A DNA stretch of 64,000 bases, from the NCBI GenBank assembly GCA_911728435.2, contig OU452200.1, positions 32,627,715 to 32,691,714 of the forward strand. Reading direction: 5' to 3'. This document shows, piece by piece, positions 34,402 through 44,614 of the stretch. This DNA comes from Apoderus coryli (taxonomy: Eukaryota > Arthropoda > Insecta > Coleoptera > Attelabidae). Both the position numbers and the translations under genes were made by a program. Below the pieces are notes generated by a model. The model ran no database searches, had not been told where the DNA came from, and saw nothing but the letters and a program-made list of their open reading frames with translations. How positions within the stretch are numbered: the first letter of the stretch is position 1; each line of letters starts with the position of its first letter.

Positions 34402-35100
34402 ATCAGATGATAATAATTTAAAGTCTACCAACCAATTTAAGGCTACTGACTAAGTACTTGAGCAGCATATTTAACCCTAATTTTTTGAAAACTGTAGGGA
34501 TAAATGTGCTCATCTGTTAATTTAGAGCATAATCCATAACTTCACGATTCTGGTTTATAACTTTTGTGAATTACTCGAATAGCTAATTAATTTGGACGTG
34601 TGACATTGTTTAATTCCAAATTATTGGACGTCCACAGCAGTATGGACTATTTCATAAAAAAAAAGCTAATTAATTGTTGTTTTGGCTTCGTTTCAAATAA
34701 TTCAATAGCTTACATCGTCGAGAAATTTGGTATTTCCGTTTAAACTTAATTAAAACTAGAAGTGTAACAATGAGTCGATAAATATCCAGTTATTGGTCTC
34801 TGTCTGGTCATTTTTACCGGAACCAAGCCGCTGAAGGTTAAACTTCTTGTCGTACACATAAAATATTATTCATCTTGGTTTCCACATTCATTTATTACGA
34901 CCTATTATATGCTTCTCTTATTCGATATAGTGTAATAAATAAAGTGATATGAACTACCTTGACTTACCACTGAACAAATAAATCATTTCCGTGTAAAATA
35001 AAAAATATATTACAATTAATTTTATTTTATAATTTCCAAGTTCTGTTCTTTAGTATAGTTTAGATCTAATATTGAAAGAGACGTTTTAGCACTTCAACAA
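34402..35100. other. Intronic AT-rich DNA, nothing recognised
   Basis: No coding frame or repeat recognised. Confidence 0.4.
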
Positions 35101-35402
35101 AATACTTTTTTCTACGACTGTTTTGCTTTTGAATAAATCTAACATAATTTTTAGGAAAATATTTGTTTTTCGAAACTTACCCTTGTTAGAGTATAAGCCT
35201 AAATACGATAAATTAGAAGGATTAAATTGACTAGGTGGTGTTAAACTATATTCACTATCACTGTTTATGTGTTTTGAAATTAGCGAAATACTTAATTATA
35301 ATTTTCTGAAGTAATCCATCTATCGAGGAGTGAATGTTATTAGTTGAATAAAACGACGTCTACTCCACAAAATGATCTTTATATATACGTTGAAATTCTT
35401 AT

Positions 35403-35458
35403 ATTAGTTGCCAGACATGTTTCGGACTACACGTCCATCATCAGTGGCTAAGGAACCT
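35403..35458 (-). ncRNA. Hammerhead-ribozyme-like motif (left arm)
   Basis: Same fold as the 36030-36083 copy; the only difference in the folded part is TAGCCA in place of GAGCCA ahead of the core. See that entry. Confidence 0.5.
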
Positions 35459-36029
35459 TGTATAATGTAGTTATATGTGAGGGTTACACTTCATATGAAA
35501 TTAACATAGAGATTTTATATGGATTTTTGATTTGAACGTTTATACAATATCACTCTTTTGGAAAATTGGTGTTAAATTAATAAAATGAAAGTAAAAATAA
35601 AAATGGATTTAAATTATTGAACATTTGTAGATCATTTCTACTTGTATCATTAGTTTTTTTCTTCTTTTTTCTCATCTTTGAGGAAAATGTTAAATTTGAA
35701 TTGAACTGGTAAGAGCCCACCAGTACAGTCGCTTAAGGATTACAAACAAGAAAAACAACTGGTGGGCTCTTACCAGTTCAATTCAAATTTAACATTTTCC
35801 TCAAAGATGAGAAAAAAGAAGGAAAAAAAAAAACTAATGATACAAGTAGAAATGATCTACAAATGTTCAATAATTTAAATCCATTTTTATTTTTATTTTC
35901 ATTTTATTAATTTAACACCAATTTTCCAAAAGAGTGATATTGTATAAACGTTCAAATCAAAAATCCATATAAAATCTCTATGTTAATTTCATATGAAGTG
36001 TAACCCTCACATATAACTACATTATACAA

Positions 36030-36083
36030 GGTTCCTGAGCCACTGATGATGGACGTGTAGTCCGAAACATGTCTGGCAACTAA
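36030..36083 (+). ncRNA. Hammerhead-ribozyme-like motif (right arm)
   Basis: In order: GCCA (helix I), CTGATGA at 36043-36049, an extra T, GGAC-GTGTA-GTCC (helix II), GAAA at 36064-36067, the palindrome ACATGT (helix III, loopless), C, TGGC (helix I). The cleavage triplet would be GTC at 36071-36073. GGTT/AACT further out can extend helix I past an internal loop, as in type I hammerheads of animal retroelements. Helix III needs a dimer or an alternative pairing. The extra T between the core and helix II is not in the classical consensus, so activity is uncertain. Confidence 0.5.
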
Positions 36084-36420
36084 TATAAGAATTTCAACGT
36101 ATATATAAAGATCATTTTGTGGAGTAGACGTCGTTTTATTCAAATAATTAATTATAATTATTATTAATTATAATTACCAAAACTGTCAATTTGGTGTTTG
36201 TATTTTCGGCGTTGCTATGGTGATTTTTCATGCCCGCTGCTACTTTTGTCATTACCAGGAAATTTTATCCGTGCGTAATAATATTTCCTATTAGTTGCTA
36301 GGTAACTAGTGGGAAATATTATTACGCACGGGTAAATGGTAAACAGCATTACAATGTACTACATTTTCAAATCATGATTGAACATATAATAGAGGCATTT
36401 AAAGACAGTCGTAGAAAAAG

Positions 36421-36552
36421 TATAGTGTGAAACTCACATGAAATGACCATTTTCTACTCGTATGATTTGCAGCACTTGCCTGCGGCTCATGCTGCAAACG
36501 ATCATACTCGTAGGAAATATATGTCATTTCATGTTCGTTGCACAATATACTA
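36421..36552. repeat. 132-bp palindrome abutting copy A
   Basis: ACATGAAATGACCATTT..., TACTCGTATGATTTGCAGCA and the inverse TGCTGCAAACGATCATAC, GTCATTTCATGT form an imperfect hairpin with loop CTTGCCTGCGGCTCA. An almost identical copy abuts the other element at 49890-50023. Confidence 0.85.
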
Positions 36553-36554
36553 TT

Positions 36555-37325
36555 TTAAATCTCTGTCTTTTTGACTAACACTAAATTAAGTTAAGTGTTT
36601 AACTCTAGAAAATTAATTAGGATGGCCACTTAAGGCCGCTTGATCAGTCCCCAAATGTAAAGGTATAAGAGGTGGCTAATTATGCACTTATTCGTTAAAT
36701 TGTTGTGAAATATTCTTTTTGAGCATATAAACCACACTTTTTCAGATGGCTCTATAGGACTAAAAAACTCTAAATAATTTCTTTGTTCTAATGATAGGAC
36801 TCCATAAAGGCTTTATAGTTATATAATCTCCAATAATATATAATCCAAGAAATAATATTTAACCCACTACAATGGTTAGCAAAACTAAACAACAGCTGCA
36901 TCTTCCTTAAACGAAACATACATAACGCTTTCTCCGTGGCAATCAAGTGGGATGTGTTTCTCTGGAGAGTTTTCGTTGGGAAATCCTGGGAGTAATATTT
37001 ATTCATTTTTTGCAACTCTTTGAATAATAATGTAATGAATTTTACTGTTAGTAACAACATACATATACAGAAACTATAATATACTTAGGTACTTGTATAT
37101 TTTGAAATAAATAATAAACTTCAAGACAAGAGTAAGTGTATTTTATTTATTTTTCTTTTAAATAATTTATTTTTCTTTTAAATAATTTAATTATGTTAAC
37201 ACTTTTTTTAATTAAATTACATTGTTTGAATCCCTAGTGATCTCCAGCATTTTATACATATAACGTCATATTGGCCATGTTTGATCCTAGTAAATAGAAT
37301 ACCCTCACATCTAAAATTTTCATAT
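36555..37325. other. Intronic AT-rich DNA with one small tandem repeat
   Basis: At 37145-37192 a 22-bp unit (TTATTTTTCTTTTAAATAAT) occurs twice. Nothing else recognised. Confidence 0.5.
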
Positions 37326-37329
37326 TATT

Positions 37330-37512
37330 ATTATAAGTGGTGTACCACAAGGCAGTATTCTTGGAGCCTTATGTCTGGGTAGTGAATGTCCGGAAAGTTT
37401 TATGCGCCTAAATTGCAACGTTTTAATAAATAATGCACCGATTGAATGGGTGCACAAAGTCAAAAGTCTTGGTGTAATAATAGATTCCAGATGAAATTTT
37501 GGTGATCATTGT
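37330..37512 (+). pseudogene. Reverse transcriptase fragment of a non-LTR element
   Basis: The frame reads SGVPQGSILGALCLGS, the conserved RT block 4 motif 'SGVPQGSvLGPllF', and then, after an internal deletion that removes the catalytic YADD block, LINNAPIEWVHKVKSLGVII then DSR, a stop and NFGDHC, the 'v..LGv.iD..L.w..H' region of jockey/CR1-like RTs. The deletion keeps the frame. Confidence 0.8.
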
Positions 37513-37534
37513 AATTTCGTTTTAATTTCGATAT

Positions 37535-37812
37535 TGTCTTGAGATAAACCAACTAAACCTACAACTTTTTTTGATTCGTTAGATTCATATTATAAGCTCC
37601 TTATTTCTAGCAACCACGCTGCCAAATTTCAAAGAAATCGGCAAGGAGATATTTGACTTAATTAAAAAAAAACCGGTATTTACAAAAAAAAACTTTAACA
37701 CAAACAATGCATTTCTTATGCGTCCGGAAATGCATTGTTTATGGGAACTTTTTTCCATAATATGACTAAATCACCTCCTTAAATATTGCCGCGTTTTTTG
37801 ACACACGCTTTA
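37535..37812. mobile_element. Solo right arm of the 22.8-24.3 kb fold-back family
   Basis: ATAAGCTCCTTATTTCTAGC, AACCACGCTGCCAAATTTC, GTCCGGAAATGCAT and AAATATTGCCGCGTTTTTTG match 24125-24265 in order and orientation. It lies directly after the LINE fragment. Confidence 0.65.
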
Positions 37813-37814
37813 TA

Positions 37815-38853
37815 TTCAGCTAATTTGTTGCGAAACAGCTAAATAAACTTTACATTTTAGAAAACTTTTGCTTGTAATTTAATGCCAGGGGTCGTAGTAG
37901 CCAGTGAAGTACTTGTTTTGCTTTGTTCTCTAAATTTATATGGATATAACAGGGACAGATTGGTTCACTTTCTTAGTTTTTACATTCAAAATTAATTATT
38001 ATAATCCTATTATTTATGAATATTATAAAATCGGTCAAGAAATTATTAATTTTGTTCGGATATATAAAATATTAAAGCATAGGTATATAATTTGTACACA
38101 AGTCAGCCATAATAATTTTCACCGACTGCCATATGTTCAAATTTCACCACAAAACCAAATTTTAAGATAAAATCAATCTAAAAATATTTAGTATGCATAT
38201 TGGCAGATGTTATAAATTATATAGCATTAATAAATTAATGTATGCCACACCATGTTGTTACATGTAGTAGTGTTTTGCTTTGAATTTATAAAATTAAAAT
38301 TAAATGGCAACATCGGTTTCATAATTATCATAGCATTAAAGCACACGAGTCTAATACGCGTAATGTGTAACCCTGAGCTTTCAAGGCAGCTATTATAAGA
38401 TTTAATGGCTTTCACTGGTATTATGAAGAAAAGTGCATAATATTTCACTTTTTTTCCTTTCGTTTAACAATAGTAGGTATGATTAAACAATAATCCAATT
38501 CATTAGTTGTTATAATTAAACTTATGTTGACATTGCTGTGGATATCCTGTATTATGCAAATTTGGCTGCAGGGAATATTGTTAATTTATTGTCAATTAAT
38601 ATCAAAACTGATATAAGCAAAACAGGCTCTGAATAAAATCTATTTTCTCAAATTATTTTTCAAAGATTATTGAATACCTGGTATGGGCGGAGAATAGGGT
38701 TGTTGCCAGGAATTTCTTCAGGGCTGGTGCAAGGGAAATCATATATATATATATATATAGAGATTTTTTTTGGAGTTAGTTTATTTTATTTTTCTTTGTA
38801 TATCGGTGATATACTATACTCTCTCAACTTAGTTGAATATCTTTGTTTGTTTA
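37815..38853. other. Intronic DNA with a short (TA)n run
   Basis: (AT)10 at about 38740-38759. No coding frame recognised. Confidence 0.5.
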
Positions 38854-38855
38854 TA

Positions 38856-39523
38856 CAGGGTGTTAGTAAATAAGTGCGACAAACTTCAGGGGGTAATTCT
38901 GCATGAAAAAATAATGGCAGTTTGCTATATAAACATATATCCGCAGATGCTTCGTTTTCTGAGATACGGGATGTTAAAGTTTTTCTTAAAAAACTGAAGA
39001 TTTATTGATTGCTCTGAAACCAGTCGAGATATGCAAATGAAATTTAGTGAGATTTAAGAGATAGTTATTACGCATTTTTGGGCCTGCAATTAAGAATTTT
39101 ATGTTCATCAGTGGCGCGCATACGGGTAATGATCTCAATTTTTTAAAAAGGCAAGAGAGGTTTTTTATCACAAATTGAACGAGGAATTCCAAAATGATTT
39201 TTAATTTGAAAAATTCCAGTGGCGTCCCATTTTTTTTTTAAATTGAGATCATTACCCATATGCCCGCTACTGATGAACATAAAATTCTTAATTGCATGTC
39301 AAAAAATGCGCAATAACTACCTCTTAAAACTCACTAAATTTAATTTGCATATTTCCACCGGTTGCAGAGCAATCAATAAATCTTCAGTTTTTAAGTAAAA
39401 CTTAACACCCCGTATCTCAGAAAACGAAGCATTTGCTGACATGTGTTTATATAGCAAACTGTCATTATTTTTTCATGCAGAATTACCTCTTGAAGTTTGT
39501 TGCACTGATTTACTAACACCCTG
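38856..39523. mobile_element. 668-bp fold-back with ~330-bp arms and TA flanks
   Basis: Left end CAGGGTGTTAGTAAATAAGT, inverted right end CAGGGTGTTAGTAAATCAGT, each next to TA. The arms stay inverse-identical with few changes (GCAGTTTGCTATATAAACA, TCAATAAATCTTCAGTTTT, TTCTTAATTGCA) to a ~60-base centre. No coding capacity; a hairpin-type MITE. Confidence 0.9.
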
Positions 39524-39524
39524 T

Positions 39525-40005
39525 ATATGTATATGTGACTTTGAATGTTTTATTATTCTATTTAATCAAATAGGTATTTGCACAATGGAAAATCTTCTTG
39601 AGTCGGAGAACATGCGAGTAGTAGGATACTGTACTTTTTCTACGGATATAATCAAAAATATAATAGGTTTGGTTTTCAAACATAAACCTACAAACCTTAT
39701 TCGAAAACATACATCATACTTCATATGAAAGTTTTATTTACAAAACAACTAATAAATTAAAAACATTACAAATATTATTACCTTTAATTATTTTAATTTG
39801 GAATATGATTACAAATGTTACTATACAATTTGAAAAAATTATAGTGGTCGTTTGAGATTTATTCAAATTTATAGTTCTATTTTTATTATTCGTGATATTT
39901 TCAGTTATCACTGTGTATAGAACGTTTGTGTTTTTTTTTGAAAGGGTCATTATTAACAAACAAAGTATAAAAAACTAGCTGTTGCCCTCGAGGCACGAAT
40001 AGCTC
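39525..40005. other. Intronic AT-rich DNA, nothing recognised
   Basis: No coding frame or repeat recognised. Confidence 0.4.
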
Positions 40006-40006
40006 T

Positions 40007-41679
40007 CCATATTTAAGTGTAAAAGTAATAATTTTATGACCTTTTTGTCATTTATCTAAATTTTTGTTTTGTTTTAGACATCAGCTATTTTTTTTTTTGT
40101 TTCGGGTTTTGTGCCTTTTTCTTCTCTTTGGAGGCACTATTTATACGCAGATATTTTATATTTCAGATCTAGGCCAAATTCTTGTACGCAAAATAATTGA
40201 TTTTTTTTTAGTTTTATTATAAAATTTATTTTGCCCCCTTTTCTACTATTTACCAACGCCTATGTAAACAAAATTGTTATGCTGCATGTTGTAGGTTATC
40301 CGTTAAGTGGTTTTTGAGTTATCACGGATACAAATTTTTTCTGAGCCTTTTATAGAATTTTCACGGACGCCTATGGTACATTAATTTTTGTCGTGTATTT
40401 TTAACACCAATTCATCTAGTTAAATATAAAAAATTTTACATTTTAATTTTTTTTTATTTTACCCCTTTTTCTACTATTTACGAACGCCTATGTAAATAAA
40501 AATTTTATGCTGCATTTTTTAGGTTATCTTATATCAAAGCTATATATAATTAGCCAATTTTTCTGGTATATTTGAGAAACATTTTTTTTTCGTTTTTGAC
40601 CCTTTTTTTAAACTATTTTCGAACGCCTGTGTGAACCAATTCTTTTATGTAACATTTTTTAGGTTATATTCTATCATAACTATAAAAAATTATTCAATAT
40701 TTCGGATAAGTTTAAGAACTATGATTTTTAAATTTTTGAAACCTCTTTTAAACCCGTTGCCTACGCTCAATGTTAATCACCACCTATAATTATCCTGTAG
40801 TATTTTCGTACCAAATGTGGTTAAAATCCGTTAAGTGGTTTTTGAGTTATCACGGATACAAATTTTTTCTGACCCTTTTATAGAATTTTCACGGACGCCT
40901 ATGGAACATTAATTTGTGTCGTGTATTTTTAACACCAACTCAACTAGTTAAATATAAAAATTTTTACATTTTAATTTTTTTTATTTTACCCCTTTTTCTA
41001 CTATTTACGAACGCCTATGTAAATAAAAATTTTATGCTGCATTTTTTAGGTTATATTATATCAAAGCTATATATAATTAGCCAATTTTTCTGGTATATTT
41101 GGGAAACGTTTTTTTTTTTCGTTTTTGACCCTTTTTTTAAACTATTTTCGAACGCCTGTGTGAACCAATTCTTTTATGGAATATTTTTTAGCTTATATTG
41201 TATCACAACTATGAAAAATTATTCCATATTTCGAATAAGTTTAGGAAATATATATTTTTTATGTTTTGACCCCTTTTCCACTATTTACGAACGCCTATGA
41301 AAGTAAGTTATTCATGACACATTTTATAGGTTATATTCTATCAAAACTATCAATAACTAGTTAATATTTCTGCTATTTTTAAGAAATACGTTTTTTTTTA
41401 TTCTTTTTTACCCCATTTTACACTATTTTCGAACGCCAATGTGGTCTAATATTTTATGTTCAATATTTTAGGTTATATTCAATTAAATGCGTAAAAAATT
41501 ATGCAGTATTTCGGATAAGTTTAAGAACTATGAATTTTTTTAATTTTTGAACCCTCTTTTAAACCCTTTGCCTACGCTCAATGTTTCCCAAAATCTAATC
41601 AGCTCCTTGCCATGTCCAATAGTATTTGTGTACCAAATTTGGTTAAAATCTGTTAAGCGGTTTTTGCGGTATCGTGCAT

Positions 41680-41714
<35 letters not shown>

Positions 41715-41850
41715 TTTTTTTAAAACTACTTATTTATGTATAAAATGACCAAAAAGAAGTATTTCCGGTGAAATTAAAAAAAATTTTTTTTTCATGAAAC
41801 TAATAGTCTCCATATATACATATATTACATATATGATATGGAGAGCTAAA
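40007..41850. mobile_element. 1.84-kb element full of tandem repeats
   Basis: TAGCTCTCCATAT at 40008 and the inverse ATATGGAGAGCTA at about 41838-41850 form candidate TIRs. Inside, a unit with CTACTATTTACGAACGCCTA recurs about seven times (near 40240, 40460, 40605, 40995, 41133, 41275, 41415), and a ~500-bp block is duplicated (40296-40795 and 40824-41320). CCTACGCTCAATGTT...GGTTAAAATC also occurs twice. A (CAGA)8-type run (41680-41712) follows GGTTTTTGCGGTATCGTGCA, an ending seen in many insect repeats. Confidence 0.65.
41680..41712. repeat. (CAGA)n microsatellite
   Basis: About eight perfect CAGA units. Confidence 0.95.
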
Positions 41851-41854
41851 AAGT

Positions 41855-42420
41855 TATTGTGTGGAGGTCGACTTTTATTTCAAAAATATTTAATTATTCA
41901 ACTCCACTTCGATATGGACTACTTCTTTAAAATAAACAAAGTATAATTTTCGTATGAAGAGCTACTGTTTCCTCATTGACACCAGTTCTTTATTAAATTG
42001 CATTATAAACGCTGTGTAGATTAACACTGTTTTATTGTTTTCTATGTTGAATATTAGTTGATTAGTCTATTGTTTGCCAGATATTGCACAATACACCGCT
42101 ACACAATAATAATAATTACATTTCCCAAAAATTCTTTATTTAATTTGTTTGCTTTGTTATTATATTAATTAATTTAATATAAACAGTTCATTTAATTCTT
42201 TAACTCACTTGCTAAATAATTTGAATTTAATTTGAAGTATTCATTGAGGCATTTAGTTAAAAACAAAAAGAAAACAATGCATAATTAAATTACTTCTGTG
42301 GTTCTTTCTGTATACGACTAGTGTATCAAAATTGGTGGGCAATTTGATAAATTGTACCTATTATGTATATAAATATACAGTGATGTTCAATAGAGATGTT
42401 ACAATTTTAGATAGTATCCA
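41855..42420. other. Intronic AT-rich DNA, nothing recognised
   Basis: No coding frame or repeat recognised. Confidence 0.4.
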
Positions 42421-42439
42421 GGAACGAAAAATAAACATA

Positions 42440-42550
42440 ATGAAATACGTCAACTCCACAAATATAATATATACCTAATTGTTTTTCGTTTCTTTTTTAA
42501 TCAACATACTAAAACATGCTTCACTTCTAACATATCATCATCACTGACAT
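42440..42550 (-). other. Degenerate relative of the 35-kb ribozyme-like element
   Basis: GAAATACGTCAACTCCACAA matches the AAACGACGTCTACTCCACAA word at 35351. AACATGCTTCACTTCTAACA then CATCATCACTGAC is the decayed ACATGTTTCGG...CATCATCAGTGGC box. The GAAAC and stem II are lost. Confidence 0.5.
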
Positions 42551-42597
42551 ACAATGAATTAGAAATCTTTTTGAAACTCTTCTTCTTCAATTTTGAT

Positions 42598-43045
42598 TTC
42601 TTGGGATTGGGATTTTTTTAAATTAAATCATTTATTTCGGTTTTTTTGAAATGCTATTTTATTTGAAATAATTAGATATATCCTTACATTTGTTGACTAC
42701 CTGTGTTCCATGGCTCCGTACAATTTCAGCGTAGAAACCTTGTGGCATATTTCCACCCATGCCGCTCCATTTGTTTGAAAAAATCAAAACTACAAAAAGG
42801 AAAGGTTAAAAAAAGGAAAAAGAAAGAAAAATCAAACAAATTGAGCGGCATGGGTGAAAATATGCCACAAAACACTAAGCTGAAATTGCACGGAACCATG
42901 GAACACAGGTAGTCAAAAAATGTAAGAATATATTTAATTATTTCAAAAAAATAGCAAATCAAAAAAAAAAACGAAAATTGACAACGAAATGAATGTTTTA
43001 ATTACAAACAATGTGGAAACTATATTGAACCTCATCCCAAGAACT
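42598..43045. repeat. ~190-bp-armed fold-back
   Basis: TGACTACCTGTGTTCCATGG, CCGTACAATTTCAGC, TGTGGCATATTT and GCCGCTCCATTTGTTTGA recur inverted at 42832-42915. The outer A/T-rich arms continue to TTCTTGGGAT (42598) and ATCCCAAGAA (43034), the same terminal word as the hairpin at 6.6 kb. Confidence 0.8.
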
Positions 43046-43049
43046 AAAA

Positions 43050-44140
43050 AATAAAAATTCATGTCGTCTATCGTCCGTTAGAAGTTGGGATTCCATTTTC
43101 CAAACTACCGGGTTTAAATTTTCCGAACAGATTAAATAGTAGGAGATTTGTTACAAATAGTTCGCATTCCAATACAGATCTATTGTAGGTATTTAACTAT
43201 TGCCTTGTTGTTAAACTTCTCCGCCAGAAAAATTCCGAGCTTTACCTAATATAAAAATTCCGCAATATACAATCCGACCCCACTGATAACTGTAATTAGA
43301 ACTAATAAAATAAATTTTATTATACCTACCTGTTGTTGAAAATACGGGCGTCAACCTAATTAATATAATAAATACATAGAAAATATCTGTTTTCATTTTG
43401 TTGTTAATTTTTCATTGTTTTCAACATAATATGCGTATACTTATTAGTTGTTGATATTGGTAACAGATTGTTTAACATTATTCGTTATAAACTAATTGTT
43501 ACGAAACCAACTGTTTACATTGTTTGAATATGGAAAGAGAAAAAAATGCTCAAATAAAGTTTTGTGTGTGAAATCAGAGTATACACCTTGACTTCATAAT
43601 GTGTCCTTACTAGATTCGAAGAAAAAAAATAGTGAAGAAAATGGAATGTGAATTTCACGCATATCATACGGTTTTATGCGTAGATTTCTACAAAATTATT
43701 AAAATATTTGCTTTACGAAACAAGTAATTAAATAACTTTTAGATTTTAAGAAATGATTAGTATCGTGTTTATAATATTAAAATATAACGAAATTATATAT
43801 ATTATATTGGAATTACCGTAGTAAAAAAATGTTCTCTGAAGTGGGTTTTGGTATAGAAGTTGCACAAACGACACTTAGCCTTCTTCCGACAGGTAGTTCT
43901 AAACATATATGTACAATTTTTTGTTTACTGTTCTCTCGTATTCAGGAACCACTGTCTTTCACATTAAGATTTTCGTTGTTGATGACAAAATTGTCAGCAG
44001 CAAATGACTGCTTATGTGCATGTGTCGCAAATAATTCAAAAATTATCCGAACTCAGTAGGTACTCGCTCAACTTTTTGAGGATTTCAAAAGTTAACTGTT
44101 TCCATCTAGACGAAAGAAACTTCTGGGTTTAAAACTATTT
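43050..44140. other. Intronic AT-rich DNA, nothing recognised
   Basis: No coding frame was accepted, including the short plus-strand frame at 43829-44059. Confidence 0.4.
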
Positions 44141-44142
44141 TT

Positions 44143-44571
44143 TTAAAAGTTCAACAAACTCTGAACAAGTAAATTTAAACTACGGAAACCCCTGACAGTT
44201 CTAAAGCTGTTTTTTACGAAACAGAATAAGGCTAATAAATCATATTTCAAAACGTCACTATTGTGAAACAAGCATAGTGCAAAGGCAACAAAAACCCAAC
44301 ACTTGAATGTTTGGGGTAAAACCGAACTGTGTTTTTTCTGTAGGATTTGAATTGGTGTCAAACTAGAAACAGAAATAGAAAAGGAATCTAAAACGGTTTC
44401 TGCATTCAAACCCTCGGCACTCCTGCTTTGCATTTTTGCAGACTCAGTGCGTCTTACTTTTTTCACGTTCAATTCAACTGGATTACGTTTCTTTAATAAG
44501 ATTTTCTTTAAAATTTTTTGATATAAGGTGGCAACATTTTTGAATGGTGGCAATATTTTTGAGTTTGTCAA
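44143..44571 (-). CDS. Unclassified 142-codon open frame
   Basis: The longest open frame here that is not transposase. The N-terminal half is basic (KILKKILLKKRNP, VKKVRRTESAKMQSR); the C-terminal half is hydrophobic and Phe/Leu/Cys-rich. I recognise no family, no splice context was established, and its start overlaps a palindrome at 44560-44612. In AT-rich DNA of this length a chance open frame of this size is plausible. Confidence 0.15.
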   Translation of the reverse strand: MTNSKILPPFKNVATLYQKILKKILLKKRNPVELNVKKVRRTESAKMQSRSAEGLNAETVLDSFSISVSSLTPIQILQKKHSSVLPQTFKCWVFVAFALCLFHNSDVLKYDLLALFCFVKNSFRTVRGFRSLNLLVQSLLNF

Positions 44572-44612
44572 CTGCTTTTACTTAACACCTTAAGTAAAAG
44601 CAGTTGACAAAC
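44560..44612. repeat. ~24-bp-armed palindrome
   Basis: GTTTGTCAACTGCTTTTACTT and its inverse are separated by AACACCTT. Confidence 0.9.
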
Positions 44613-44614
44613 TT

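Larger units (their letters stand above)
35304..36147. mobile_element. 844-bp fold-back insertion with 12-bp target duplication
   Basis: TTAATTATAATT flanks it on both sides (35292-35303, 36148-36159), and copy B at 49.7 kb shows the unoccupied site. Two ~395-bp near-identical arms (about 35345-35725 and 35760-36145) face each other around a ~35-base centre. Each arm carries one hammerhead-like motif near its outer end (35403-35458 minus, 36030-36083 plus), pointing outwards. Confidence 0.85.
35105..36420. mobile_element. CTACGACTG-TIR element, copy A, with a nested fold-back
   Basis: Left terminus CTTTTTTCTACGACTGTTTT and inverted right terminus CTTTTTCTACGACTGTCTTT. Without its 844-bp insertion (35304-36147) it matches copy B at 49411-49888 in inverse orientation almost throughout. 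A hairpin GTGCGTAATAATATTTCC...GGAAATATTATTACGCAC lies at 36272-36330. No protein is encoded. Confidence 0.8.

Noticed and set aside
35952..36143. Minus-strand frame of 63 codons
   Set aside because: It lies across the ribozyme-like arm of the fold-back; the same arm on the left side gives no matching protein constraint.
40914..41300. Plus-strand open frame of 128 codons, Phe/Tyr-rich
   Set aside because: It is the translation of the degenerate tandem repeat; the repeat recurs with frame-breaking spacing, so it is not conserved as protein.
42703..42962. Overlapping frames on both strands, Lys-rich and Phe-rich
   Set aside because: They are the two strands of the fold-back at 42.6-43.0 kb.
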